A stretch of DNA of 64,000 nt from Perkinsela sp. pyNocScin1 (GCA_964019655.1 CAXHTR010000008.1:434001-498000), one strand, 5' to 3'. Shown: positions 37,886-46,890, counted from the stretch's first letter. Notes: a model not told the origin generated them from the sequence alone. A program made the numbers and translations.

Positions 37886-38428
37886 ATGGCAACAAGAGGC
37901 AAACTTTTACTCCAGAGCAGTGCGCCTCGGGGTGCATTCTCAATGTACCATCTCGAGGAGGGAGAGAATTTCTACTCAGCGAAGCCGTACTACCACTACC
38001 AGGAATGGAAGAGGAAGTGCAGCGGCACCGAGCTCCTTCACGCACGGCTGTGGCTGAATGCCATGAAAAAGATGTCTGCTGGCTTCTATCACGAGGGTCG
38101 GCACCCCACACACGGGTACGGTCCGTTTGAGCACGAGCTCAAGCGCCGTGGCATTGAGATACATAAATACCGGCTTCCCACAACAGTGGCTGTCAAGAGA
38201 ATTCACGAAATGGTTGTTCTGCGTAGACTTGAGCTCGAAAAAGAATCTGCCATCGCGCTGCAAAAGGCCCTGGAAGAAAAGAGACTGCCTGAACCCTCGG
38301 AGTGGTACGATGAGACCAGTGGACCACTAAATCCACACTATTTGCGCCACGTGAAGTCCCATTACTCTGGAATGGACATAACGCAGCTAAAACCTACGCC
38401 GCATGTTCGTGAAAATAAGAGAGCGTAG
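37886..38428 (+). CDS. Conserved-looking small protein, probably mitochondrial
   Basis: 180 residues, rich in aromatic, His and basic residues (FYSAKPYYHYQEWKRKC; GRHPTHGYGPFEHELKRRG). No transmembrane segment. A helical, charged middle is followed by a Pro-rich C-terminus. The N-terminus MATRGKLLLQSSAPRGAF may be a weak presequence. The composition is typical of trypanosomatid mitochondrial ribosomal or respiratory accessory proteins, which are poorly conserved. This is inference and the family is unknown. Confidence 0.65.
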   Translation: MATRGKLLLQSSAPRGAFSMYHLEEGENFYSAKPYYHYQEWKRKCSGTELLHARLWLNAMKKMSAGFYHEGRHPTHGYGPFEHELKRRGIEIHKYRLPTTVAVKRIHEMVVLRRLELEKESAIALQKALEEKRLPEPSEWYDETSGPLNPHYLRHVKSHYSGMDITQLKPTPHVRENKRA

Positions 38429-38512
38429 TGTACTGTATCCACTGTTTTTGTTCAGCTTTATGCCGAGCTGTGTATTCGTGAAAGCTATCTTATCCCTTCA
38501 AAACCTCATCAA

Positions 38513-39676
38513 ATGAAGACCGATAAATTCAAAAGTAAACATCAGGAATCACGCAAACGAAAGGGCTACGGAAACGAACCTTCACACATAGGGGAAAAGA
38601 AATTCAAGAATACTGGTCATCGCGCGCAGGAGCAAGTCCCTCGGGTGCGAGATCCGAATCGCGTGACGAACTATTCCAAGAATCAGGCCAAGCGACAAGA
38701 AAAGGAAGAAAATCTCAAGATGTACCGCCACAAGGTTTTCATCGATGGCCTCCCTTTTCAGCGCTCTGACGAAACCGATGCCGAGCTCTACGATCTTTGC
38801 TACAGAGTGCGGGCAAAGGGCGCGATCCGCCTTGTGCAGAAGAAGGGGTATGGCTTTGGCTACCTCGTCTTTCATACCAATGAGCAGGCCAAGCGAGCTG
38901 TGCAGCTGCTCTCGGGGCAGTCGCTCTACGGACGGTCTCTTCGCGTCGAGGTGCCAAAAGCGCCAGATGCAAGCAAGTCAGAAAACCAGGAAGACCGCAC
39001 CGAGCGAGTGAAGAGCATGTTTCAGAGGCAGATTCTGCTGCTTTCGCTTCCGAAATTCATAAACGAAGAAATTCTGACGGACGCACTCCGCGACTACTTC
39101 CGAAACGGGACCTACCAGGGGAGCGTCGAGGGCATCAAAGTTTTACGCAGAGAAAAGGCATTTGTCACCTTCACGCCGGACTTCGCGGACCGGATTCAGG
39201 AAATACTCAGCTACTTCGCGGAAAACCCGCTCCAGATTCTCGGAAGCACTGTCGAGGCAGTCCGTGCGCTGTCGCCGAACGAGACATGTGGCCGACCACC
39301 AGTCGAAGCCACCGTTGACAAGGATAGTGAAGCGAAAAGCGAAGAGGGACCGGCTAAGAAAGCAAAGGAGCCCAAAAGCGCCGAGCAGGAAAAACTGCGG
39401 CGCATGACGAAGTCAAAGAAGTCATACGTCTTTTTGCTACAGGAAGTCGGTGAGGTCAGTGATCCAAAGATGTTCCGCGAGCAGTTCTGCGATAGGTTTG
39501 AGATCGAGGACGAGGACGATGTCATTGAACTTTCTTCAGTTCGAACGAAGCTGCACGGCAAATCCACTGGGCTGTGGAAGGTTAATGTGCGCCGGTATCT
39601 CGTCGCGCAAAAAATGCTGGCCATGTGCACGCACGGCAAGGAGGAGGGCAAGGTCAAGATGGAGATCTCAGCTTGA
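38513..39676 (+). CDS. RRM-domain RNA-binding protein (nucleolar-type)
   Basis: 387 residues. A Lys-rich N-terminal tail of ~70 residues is followed by an RRM near 75-150 with RNP2 KVFIDGLPF and RNP1 GYGFGYLVF. A second, weaker RRM-like fold spans ~170-250 (ILLLSLPKFINEE...AFVTFTPDF). A Lys/Glu-rich linker (KKAKEPKSAEQEK) and a helical C-terminal domain follow. The arrangement resembles nucleolar RBM34/Nop12-like ribosome biogenesis proteins, but this is not certain. It lies 84 bp after the preceding gene. Confidence 0.75.
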   Translation: MKTDKFKSKHQESRKRKGYGNEPSHIGEKKFKNTGHRAQEQVPRVRDPNRVTNYSKNQAKRQEKEENLKMYRHKVFIDGLPFQRSDETDAELYDLCYRVRAKGAIRLVQKKGYGFGYLVFHTNEQAKRAVQLLSGQSLYGRSLRVEVPKAPDASKSENQEDRTERVKSMFQRQILLLSLPKFINEEILTDALRDYFRNGTYQGSVEGIKVLRREKAFVTFTPDFADRIQEILSYFAENPLQILGSTVEAVRALSPNETCGRPPVEATVDKDSEAKSEEGPAKKAKEPKSAEQEKLRRMTKSKKSYVFLLQEVGEVSDPKMFREQFCDRFEIEDEDDVIELSSVRTKLHGKSTGLWKVNVRRYLVAQKMLAMCTHGKEEGKVKMEISA

Positions 39677-39784
39677 TGGCACCGGTTCAGCACCGATGCC
39701 CCTTTGTGATGTGGCTTAGCATTTTATTTCGTATTCGTCAATTTTCTCCAGTACTCCATCTACCTTTTCTGTTAATTCCCTGAA

Positions 39785-40063
39785 ATGAATAGCTTCTTCC
39801 GCCCTACCCCACTCGAAAGCATTGACGAGCCCGAGGAACAAAAGAGCCCCACAGAGAAGCCCGCAGTTTCGCCCTTTTCCACTCGATATTCCGGCGAGAA
39901 TGTGGGCGCCCCTTGGGAGCTCGCGATGAGCACGCCGACGATCAGCCCGGATGGCCGCGGCCCGACCGATAATTTCTCGTCCAATGTACAGTCAGATGTT
40001 GATAGCCCTTCGAAGACGCCCACGCCGAAGCTTTCGAAGCCCGATTTACTGGAGCTTAATTAG
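39785..40063 (+). CDS. Small disordered Pro/Ser-rich protein
   Basis: 92 residues with an ATG start. Almost wholly low-hydrophobic, rich in Pro, Ser, Thr, Asp and Glu, ending in PTPKLSKPDLLELN. It lies between the RRM and LSm2-like genes, with a cttttct-rich tract and acceptor-like AG upstream (TTTTCTCCAG). Normal spacing to both neighbours supports reality. No family was recognised. It could be a short linear-motif adaptor. Confidence 0.55.
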   Translation: MNSFFRPTPLESIDEPEEQKSPTEKPAVSPFSTRYSGENVGAPWELAMSTPTISPDGRGPTDNFSSNVQSDVDSPSKTPTPKLSKPDLLELN

Positions 40064-40148
40064 AAATATGACCCCATGCACGTTTTCTTATTTTGCAACG
40101 CTTTTCAAGCGCTTTTTTACACTGTTGCATACAGTTCATGTAAATTCA

Positions 40149-40457
40149 ATGTCGGAGGGCCTCGTCGGAAAGTTGCTACGCGTGCGCATGAACGTCCCCC
40201 TGCCACCCGAGTTTGCGCAGCAGTGGGAGGCCAAGTTCGGCACTCAAGACGCAGCCCCAGAATTCGCTCCGGTGATCTGTGGCACCCTTCGGTCGATCGA
40301 CAAGAACCTGAACCTCGTCCTCGACAATGTCCACATAGGCGCAATGCGTTGTGGCCACGTGAGCAGCGAAGAGAGCCGCCTGAGCAAAACGCAGATAGCG
40401 ACCTACAGCTCGCTCTTCATTCGGGGATCAACGATCCAGTTCGCACAGATCGCGTAA
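40149..40457 (+). CDS. Sm-like protein, LSm2-like
   Basis: 102 residues from ATG 40149. The Sm1 part contains GKLLRVRMN and GTLRSIDKNLNLVLDNV. The Sm2 part ends with SLFIRGSTIQFAQIA, close to the LSm2 signature FIRGSVVRYVQ. LSm2 is in the cytosolic LSm1-7 mRNA decay ring and the nuclear LSm2-8 U6 snRNA ring. The longer frame upstream overlaps the preceding gene and is not used. Directly before the ATG the leader holds a minimal ATG-TAA. Spacing to the redoxin gene is 76 bp. Confidence 0.85.
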   Translation: MSEGLVGKLLRVRMNVPLPPEFAQQWEAKFGTQDAAPEFAPVICGTLRSIDKNLNLVLDNVHIGAMRCGHVSSEESRLSKTQIATYSSLFIRGSTIQFAQIA

Positions 40458-40533
40458 TGTTTTTTCTCACATGTTTCAATTTTTCGCTTTTTCCTTGATA
40501 ATAAGTGATTAGGCTATCGCGATACTATTTACG

Positions 40534-41127
40534 ATGTCTGAATATACGACTTACGACGACGATATCTCCTTCCAAAAGTCCGTGCCGTCCATCGAGACGC
40601 TCGACTTCGTCCGCGGTGAAAAGTTCAACGCTGTCGAAGCCGGCAAGGTCCACGTCTTCTACTTCTGCGCCAAGTACTACAAGGGCGGACAGTTCGTGAG
40701 CGACGAGATGTCGGAGCTCTCCGAGAAGTACCCCAACGTCGCCTTCGTCGGCATCTGCGCGGACGCCGAGCGCGAGCAGGTCGAGAAGTTCCTCGAGAAG
40801 AAGGTCACGTGCCTGAACACCGGCCGTGAGCTCAAGAATGCGCTCCCGTTCTTCTGCTTCGATGCCAACGGCACCGTGCGCAAGCTTTTCAGCGAGCGCC
40901 TCGGCGGCGAGGCGGTGTCCATCCCACAGGGCTTCATCATCAACCAGGACGGAAAGATCGCGTGGCGCCAGGTTTTCTCCCAGAACATCCTCATCTCGCA
41001 GACGGACTTTGAGAAGCAGCTCAACCACGTCGTCGCGGGCGAGCCGCTCGAGTCCCACGGCATGAAGCCCAAGGTCGAGGTCGGTGAGGCCGAGGAGGCT
41101 GAGGCTGACGACATGTCGCTCTTCTAA
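40534..41127 (+). CDS. Thioredoxin-fold (AhpC/TSA-type) redoxin without the canonical active site
   Basis: 197 residues, GC-rich codons. The fold pattern is that of a peroxiredoxin/TlpA-like protein: HVFYFCAKYYKGGQF at the place of the active-site strand-loop, VAFVGICADAEREQVEKFL, and the cis-Pro region SIPQGFIINQDGKIAWRQVF. The usual CxxC (or Thr-x-x-Cys of 2-Cys peroxiredoxins) is not present. The nearest Cys is at 45. An acidic tail ends in EEAEADDMSLF. It may be a non-redox or one-cysteine member of the family. Catalysis is not shown. Confidence 0.75.
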   Translation: MSEYTTYDDDISFQKSVPSIETLDFVRGEKFNAVEAGKVHVFYFCAKYYKGGQFVSDEMSELSEKYPNVAFVGICADAEREQVEKFLEKKVTCLNTGRELKNALPFFCFDANGTVRKLFSERLGGEAVSIPQGFIINQDGKIAWRQVFSQNILISQTDFEKQLNHVVAGEPLESHGMKPKVEVGEAEEAEADDMSLF

Positions 41128-41238
41128 TTAGATCTGAATTCAGAAAAGCATCATTTACGCAATGTCGGGCAAAATTTACAAGTAATCGATTTTTAAGTCG
41201 TTTCTCATTTGAAAACTTTTGCTTTTACCCGAGAATGC

Positions 41239-41712
41239 ATGAGTTACCGTAGATTTCTCGCAACTGTGCGCTCACGAAAGACACTGCAACGGTACATTGC
41301 CGAGGTCAAGTCCTGGGACGCGCACGCCGAGTACGGGACCGTCCAGCTGATCAGGCCGGTCGAGCGCTTTCGGACCCTCCAGAACATCACGCCGTTCGTT
41401 CCCGTGTACACGCCCACGACAGAGCGGCCTGCAGACGAGCCCACGGGCCCGGCGCTCTTCATGCACAAACGTGCGGTGTTCCACAAAGGCTACAACCCGG
41501 ACATCTACCCGGGCATGCAGGTCGAGGTCACGCCGGACCTCGGGGCCAAGAAAGTCCGCGAGGTGACCCTGCCCGACCAGCTCACCGTGCCCGAGCGGAG
41601 CTTTGACAAGGCGCGCGAGTCGAGCTGCGCCCCAAAGTCCTGGCACACGAAGCACTTGCAGTGCAAAATTCCAAAGCAGTTTTCGACGCTTCGGGAGGAT
41701 GTTGACACTTGA
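41239..41712 (+). CDS. Cold-shock-domain-like OB-fold protein, probably mitochondrial
   Basis: 157 residues from ATG 41239; the longer frame starts at TTG. The basic N-terminus MSYRRFLATVRSRKTLQRY looks like a presequence. The middle reads IAEVKSWDAHAEYGTVQLI, then ALFMHKRAVF and YPGMQVEVTPDLGAKKVREV. This follows the order GxVxWfd, GyGfI, dlFvH and GqxVeF of cold-shock domains, with the RNP motifs altered. Kinetoplastids have a mitochondrial cold-shock protein, RBP16, that aids RNA editing, so RNA binding is plausible. It is not a certain homologue. Confidence 0.5.
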   Translation: MSYRRFLATVRSRKTLQRYIAEVKSWDAHAEYGTVQLIRPVERFRTLQNITPFVPVYTPTTERPADEPTGPALFMHKRAVFHKGYNPDIYPGMQVEVTPDLGAKKVREVTLPDQLTVPERSFDKARESSCAPKSWHTKHLQCKIPKQFSTLREDVDT

Positions 41713-41801
41713 TCTTCAATCGTCTTCTGCTCGTATGTCATTCTCTACAGATACGATCCTACTTTCTCTGTATCTTTTTCTCATTCTACTCCCTTTTCCC
41801 A

Positions 41802-42578
41802 ATGAAGAAAATTCTCGTTTTCGGTGCGAGCGGGTTCGTCGGGAGCCACATCGTCCACGAGTTTGTGCGTTTGCCGACCGAGGAGAGCGGTGCCAGAACC
41901 CATCGCGCCAACGTCACGCTCATCGGCGTCTCCCGCGACGCGCAGCGGGTGCTCGACGACCTCAAAAAAACGCACACGGCGCAAGCTGCCTCGCTTCGCC
42001 AGATCGAGTGGGAGAGCTGCGACCCTCTCGACCGCAGCGACATCGGGGCGCTTTTCGAGAGACACCCCGATGTGACTGCAGTCATATCGTGCATCGGGGG
42101 CTTCGACAAGACAGAGGAGGGCATGCGCAAGGCGAACGGCCCGCCGAACGTCAATATCGTCCACGCGGTGGTGCAGCGCCCGTCCGTGCAGCGGCTCGTC
42201 TACATCTCCGCTGCGCAGATTGTGCCCAAGGGCATCAATCGCCTCCTCCGCGGGTACTACAACGGGAAGCAGTCTGTTGAGGTAGCGATAGCTGGCAACG
42301 CCGCGAGCCGGTCGCTCGTTTTGCAGCCGGGTTTTATTTACGGCAAGCGGCTCGTGCGGGGCAAAGAGCTTCCCCTTGGCGCTGTTGGCCGGCCGCTTGA
42401 GCTCATCACAAAGCCGCTGTACGGCTGCCTCGGCTGGAAGCTCTTGACGCCCCCCATCAGCGCGACGACTGTGGCGCGCTGCGCTCTCGGCGGGTGCCTC
42501 ACAGATGCCATCGGTGCCTCTGGTAAGCTCGACACCAGTGCTATGCACGAGTTTGCGAGGAACAGCTTTCACGTGTAG
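41802..42578 (+). CDS. Atypical short-chain dehydrogenase (COQ11/NDUFA9-like)
   Basis: 258 residues from ATG 41802. The TTG at 41709 opens the longer frame. It starts directly with the NAD(P) Rossmann motif MKKILVFGASGFVGSH, followed by VISCIGGFDKTEEG and LVYISAAQ. The YYNGKQSVE segment stands at the place of YxxxK. Atypical SDRs of this size include COQ11 and the complex I subunit NDUFA9. These often bind NADPH without catalysing a reaction. A long pyrimidine tract (tctctgtatctttttctcat) lies just upstream. It is followed by the inverted-repeat element. Confidence 0.75.
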   Translation: MKKILVFGASGFVGSHIVHEFVRLPTEESGARTHRANVTLIGVSRDAQRVLDDLKKTHTAQAASLRQIEWESCDPLDRSDIGALFERHPDVTAVISCIGGFDKTEEGMRKANGPPNVNIVHAVVQRPSVQRLVYISAAQIVPKGINRLLRGYYNGKQSVEVAIAGNAASRSLVLQPGFIYGKRLVRGKELPLGAVGRPLELITKPLYGCLGWKLLTPPISATTVARCALGGCLTDAIGASGKLDTSAMHEFARNSFHV

Positions 42579-42688
42579 TCGATGCGATGGGTCTGCACTG
42601 TTTGTGAGTAAATATATGTGCAAAGCAGAGACAATAGCAGTGCACCAGCGGTGTCGCACATAGAAATTTGCGTTCTGTAGAATATGGT

Positions 42689-42707
42689 TTTAAATGCACC
42701 ACGTTTT
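42689..42707 (+). repeat. Left 19-bp inverted repeat
   Basis: A perfect reverse complement of 43262-43280. It contains the palindrome TTTAAA at its outer end. Confidence 0.9.
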
Positions 42708-43261
42708 GGGGGGTCATTTTGAAATTCGTTGGTGCATTTAAAAAATTATTAAGAAGTAAATCATCATGGTGAATCAGGCACGCCCTGTGGGTCGAGTCTC
42801 GCACGTTTCGGCACGTGGCCAAAGACGACTGCAATCTATTCAAGCGTTATAAGAATCTTTATGGCGCTAGAGTATCCAGGATTTTTAATGGGCCGTCTCG
42901 ATGGACTGTCATACGCCATCGAAAGATGGCACAACCAGGAAACTATCGTCCTGGCTTGGAGACTAGGCTCGCTGCGGAGCCAGCCAAAAATAAAGGCAAA
43001 AAAGGTATTCTTGAAAGTAACCGCATCATTCGCAGCGAGTTTCTTCGCTTGCTGACCTTACATTATTCATGAAAAGATACTGAAAAAGTATAACTTTGAT
43101 CTGAAAGTGAGCGCAATGTACGCTTTCGTCAAAAGAGACAAGGAACGTGCCCGTCTGAACAATGGGGGCTGGAAGTCTCATGAGTACCTACAGATAAAAT
43201 GAGAAAAATGAGTAGAAAGGGTTGAATATTTTTGATAATGAGTGGTGCATTAACACCACTA

Positions 43262-43280
43262 AAAACGTGGTGCATTTAAA
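43262..43280 (-). repeat. Right 19-bp inverted repeat
   Basis: A perfect reverse complement of 42689-42707, ending in TTTAAA. Confidence 0.9.
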
Positions 43281-43373
43281 GCGCTTTAGTACATTCCTCT
43301 TTTTATTTCAAAATTTTCCATCTTTTTACTTATATCCACGCTGCATCGCTGCCTCGCTAGACTTCGACGAGCC

Positions 43374-44124
43374 ATGCCCCAGACCTTCCTCTTCTCCTCC
43401 GAGCACGTGACGGAGGGCCACCCCGACAAAATCTGCGACCAAGTGAGCGACGCCGTTCTCGACGCGTGCCTCGAGGCCGACCCGAACGCGAAGGTCGCGT
43501 GCGAGACCGCGACGAAGACTGGCATGGTCATGACCCTCGGTGAGATCACGACGAAGGTGCATCTCGACTTCCAGAGCATCGTGCGCAACACTGTGAAGGA
43601 CATCGGCTTCCACGACAGCGCGATGGGCTTTGACTACAAGACGTGCAACGTCCTCACGGCGATCGAGCAGCAGTCGCCCGAGATCAGCAACGCGACGCAG
43701 TACGAGTCCGAGCACAACCTCGGCGCCGGCGACCAGGGTCTCATGTTCGGCTACGCCACGAACGAGACGGAGACGTACATGCCGCTGAGCTACGAGCTCG
43801 CGCGCGGCCTCGCAAAGCGCATCAGCGAGTGCCGCCGGTCCGGCGCGCTTCCGTGGGCCCGCCCCGACGCGAAGACGCAGGTCACTGTCGAGTACGAGAT
43901 CACACCCAAGGAGGGCGAGGCCAAGGCCTCGCTCATCCCCAAGAAGGTCAAGTGCGTCCTTATCTCCGTGCAGCACACGCCAGAGGTCACCATCGAGCAG
44001 ATGCGCGCCGACCTCATGCACCACGTCATCGCGGCTGTGATCCCGTCTTCGTACATCGACGAGAGCACCGTGTACCACATCAACCCGTCCGGCTCATTCG
44101 TCATCGGCGGGCCGCAGAGCGACG

Positions 44125-44155
<31 letters not shown>

Positions 44156-44579
44156 CACCTACGGCGGGTGGGGTGCGCACGGCGGCGGCGCTTTCTCAGG
44201 CAAAGACCCGTCCAAGGTGGACCGCTCGGCGTGCTACGCGGCGCGCTGGATCGCCAAGTCGCTCTGCGCCGCGGGGCTCGCGAGCCGGTGCCTCGTGCAG
44301 CTGGCCTACGCGATCGGCGTGGCCGAGCCGCTGAGCATTTTCGTCGACTCGTACGGCACCGGCGTCGTGAGCGACACGGACCTTTTGGAGATCATCAAGC
44401 ACAACTTCCAGCTCCGCCCGTACGACATCATCCAGCAGCTGAACCTCCGCCGGCCGATCTACTACATGACCGCGCGCTTCGGCCACTTCGGGCGCGTCGA
44501 CGAGACAGGCAACGGCGGGTTCACGTGGGAGATCCCGAAGAAGCTGATTATTCCCCAGCACATCGATAAAAAGCTATAG
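43374..44579 (+). CDS. MAT: S-adenosylmethionine synthetase (methionine adenosyltransferase)
   Basis: 401 residues, full family length. N-terminal [20 protein letters not shown], the signature [15 protein letters not shown] and the phosphate-loop segment [17 protein letters not shown] are present. It makes S-adenosylmethionine from methionine and ATP in the cytosol. Very GC-rich (line 44101-44160 has 42 G or C of 60) with strong codon bias, in line with high expression or the regional GC peak. It is the last gene of the + run, beside the convergent switch. It feeds methyl groups to the SET enzymes in the window, as to all methyltransferases. Confidence 0.96.
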
Positions 44580-45291
44580 GAGGAGGAAGCGAATAGGAAA
44601 AAGAATATATAATTTGAGAGAAACGAATGCCCCGCTCCCAGAAGAAGAATACCAAAAGATAGGCATGGGGGAGAGAATCGTTACATTTCGATGTGATTTT
44701 TTTTTTGAATTTTTGCCTTTGAATACTAATTCAATATGAAAGCCATGCGCAGAATCCGAAACTTGCTGCCAGATGCAGGTGGGATGTGCTCTGATGTATA
44801 TGCATCAATTATCGTATGTATTGTTCATGGATTCACACGGTCTGCAGAAAAATACTAGGAGCAGGGCTTTCTGACAAAGTTTCGTGACGTCAACTAATCC
44901 ACTTATTTTCAATAGGAACAGATGCAACCCTTTTCATTGTCAAACGAAGGTGCAGAAGGGGCAATCATGATGCGAGTGCATGCTGAAGCTTTTCTTTTCC
45001 TCCTTGTCAGAATAGTGGAATAGTTGAGCTCATTCTACCATTCCAAAAATGACCTTCACCGACTGCTAATGCAGCGCAAGGCCAGGACGATAATCGCTCT
45101 TTTCGCAGTTTCTCGCACGAGCAGCACGATTCACGAGCAGAAAATCCATGAAAATCTAACAAAAGCAAACAAGAGTAAGAAACTGCTCGCTCTCATGGAC
45201 CCCCCCCCCCCCCCCAGTAAACCGTAGCCGTATCTACACAGTTTGTATGCTGCACAACAGCATACAGTCCCACTGACGCCAAAACAACAGC
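44580..45291. terminator. Convergent strand-switch region with a C16 run
   Basis: 712 bp between the MAT stop (+) and the mS29 stop (-). AT-rich in its first 600 bases despite GC-rich flanks. It holds a T10 run near 44697 and a run of 16 C at 45200-45215. No supportable gene or tRNA. It is probably a transcription termination zone by analogy. Confidence 0.5.
45200..45215. repeat. Homopolymer of 16 C (16 G on the other strand)
   Basis: Sixteen consecutive C lie 77 bp from the mS29 stop codon. Transcribed from the - run, it would be a G16 run in the mRNA 3' region. Confidence 0.95.
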
Positions 45292-46890
45292 TTAGACCGA
45301 CAGGGAAGCGTTGGTCTTCGTCCAGTTCTGCTTCTGCCGGAGACGCTCGTACTCGAGCCTCCACAGGAACTCCTGGTGGTAGTGGTCGATGACGCGCTGC
45401 GGGTTCCGCTGCGACATGAACTCGATCTTGTACAGCTTGCGCTCGAAGCTGCTGCTGTGGTGCCAGAGCGGGCCCCAGCCGAACCCCGCCATCTCGCCCG
45501 AGTTGATCAGGAAGCGCAGGTAGCTCCGGTACTCGTACTCGTCAAAGTTGGCGACCTCCATCGGGTGGAGCAGCGTGTCCCGGTCGCAGTAGAACGGCGT
45601 GTACTCGTCGAGGGCCTTGTACTTGCGGTCCTTCTGGCGCGCGGGGAAGGCAATCGCGACCTTGTCCTCCTTGAACCACCGCGTCGTGCACGCGATCACG
45701 CTCTGGTTCGGATGCGCGCCCCGCTCGGTGATGTCGAGCATCAGGCGGTTGAGCGCGCGGACGAACGAGAGCCGCGCGCACGGGATGCGCGGCATCTCTT
45801 TCACAAAAAGGTCCACGTCGGTGTCTGCGTCCGCGAAGCTCTTGAACTGCCTCAAAAAGTCGGGGTGCGGGTAGCGGAAGTGGCTGTCCATTGCAATGAG
45901 GTTGATCCCGTCGACGACGTAGAGCACGGGCACGTCTGTGATGCTGCGCAGCTCGTCCATCAGATACTTGAGCGCGATGCTCTGGCGCTCGATCGAGAGC
46001 GGGGCGATGCACTTGTAGCCCCAGAGACAGAGATCATAGATCGTTTTGACAGGCTGTTCGCTTCGCTCTGTTGGAAGATCGCCCGGCGTCACGCGCAGGG
46101 GCATGGCCTGCAGAGCCTCTTGGTTTGCCTGCGCGAAGTAGCGCAGGAGCCCGCGCGCGGCGTCAGGGACGTCGAAGAAGCCCGGCAAAAGGACGCTGGG
46201 CCACGCGTACTCGCCGTGGCTCCACTTGGCGGCGTCCGGTACGTACAGCGTGAGAATTCCGCGCGCGCGGGCGAAGTGCACCGCCTGGCAGAGCAGCGCC
46301 GACTTGCCCGTGCCCGTCTCGCCGTCGAACACAAGGCCGGCGAGGCCCTGCCGCACGAGGCTCGAGACGTCCCACTTGCGGTCTGCGATCTTCTGCATAA
46401 AAATGTTGAGGAGGTGGGACTGCTTGCGGTAAACGAATCCGCGCGGGTGGCCGGGGACGAACGTCTGCGCGACCTTGCCGCCAACGCCCTCGGGGAAGTA
46501 CTGCCGGAGGTCGGCGTTCGATATGCAGTACATGCTATTGATGTCGTGGCACGTGAGGTCCGCGGGCGAGCGCACCTCGCGCGGGTGCTCGTACAGCGTC
46601 GTCTCGTAGTAGCGCGCGCCTGTGGCACCGTCCACGCTCGGCATGCGCTTGGTCACAACGCCCTGGTGCTTGTACATCGAGGGCTGCGCCTGGCACGCGT
46701 CCGTGTACGTTTTCACTGGCTCCATCTTGTTGCTGTCGGGGTTGAACTTGTGGAAGGGCTTGAGGCGCTCGATCTTGCTCACGCGGTTCGCGACAGACTG
46801 GCGCGGCGGAGCAGCAGCGCTGCTTGCAGCCCGGCGGGACGATCGAAATCCGCCCGAGGCGATATGCGGTACGCACTTTCCCTGAAACAT
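45292..46890 (-). CDS. DAP3: Mitochondrial small-subunit ribosomal protein mS29 (DAP3)
   Basis: 532 residues from the first ATG; the longer frame begins at TTG. Arg/Ser-rich N-terminal presequence. Walker A GLVFDGETGTGKSALLCQAV and the following RARGILTLYVPDAAKWSHGEY match DAP3/mS29, the GTP-binding protein of the mitoribosomal small subunit. VLYVVDGINLIAMDSHFRYP corresponds to Walker B. The C-terminal part is longer than in animals. Two AG acceptors lie within 20 bases of the ATG. High GC creates a long antisense frame, which I regard as a shadow. It is the last gene of a - run. Confidence 0.85.
   Translation of the reverse strand: MFQGKCVPHIASGGFRSSRRAASSAAAPPRQSVANRVSKIERLKPFHKFNPDSNKMEPVKTYTDACQAQPSMYKHQGVVTKRMPSVDGATGARYYETTLYEHPREVRSPADLTCHDINSMYCISNADLRQYFPEGVGGKVAQTFVPGHPRGFVYRKQSHLLNIFMQKIADRKWDVSSLVRQGLAGLVFDGETGTGKSALLCQAVHFARARGILTLYVPDAAKWSHGEYAWPSVLLPGFFDVPDAARGLLRYFAQANQEALQAMPLRVTPGDLPTERSEQPVKTIYDLCLWGYKCIAPLSIERQSIALKYLMDELRSITDVPVLYVVDGINLIAMDSHFRYPHPDFLRQFKSFADADTDVDLFVKEMPRIPCARLSFVRALNRLMLDITERGAHPNQSVIACTTRWFKEDKVAIAFPARQKDRKYKALDEYTPFYCDRDTLLHPMEVANFDEYEYRSYLRFLINSGEMAGFGWGPLWHHSSSFERKLYKIEFMSQRNPQRVIDHYHQEFLWRLEYERLRQKQNWTKTNASLSV

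Larger units (their letters stand above)
42689..43280. mobile_element. Candidate degenerate element bounded by 19-bp inverted repeats with TTAA
   Basis: The 19-bp sequence tttaaatgcaccacgtttt (42689-42707) returns as its perfect reverse complement at 43262-43280. Each arm contains TTAA at the outer side, which would fit a TTAA or TWA target duplication. A third partial copy (tggtgcatttaaa, 42730-42742) pairs with the left arm. A small hairpin (agtggtg/caccact, 43241-43260) lies inside the right end. The interior has only broken frames (42773-43072, 42861-43055, 43116-43202) with some protein-like composition. It interrupts a normal gap between the SDR and MAT genes. The family is unknown and transposition is inferred only from the repeats. 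Confidence 0.45.

Noticed and set aside
42815-43072. Small frame inside the inverted-repeat segment as a normal gene
   Set aside because: Starts at GTG, is broken by frameshifts relative to neighbouring protein-like pieces, and has no family.
43643-44569. 308-codon frame overlapping MAT
   Set aside because: Out-of-frame shadow, extremely Arg/Pro/His-rich.
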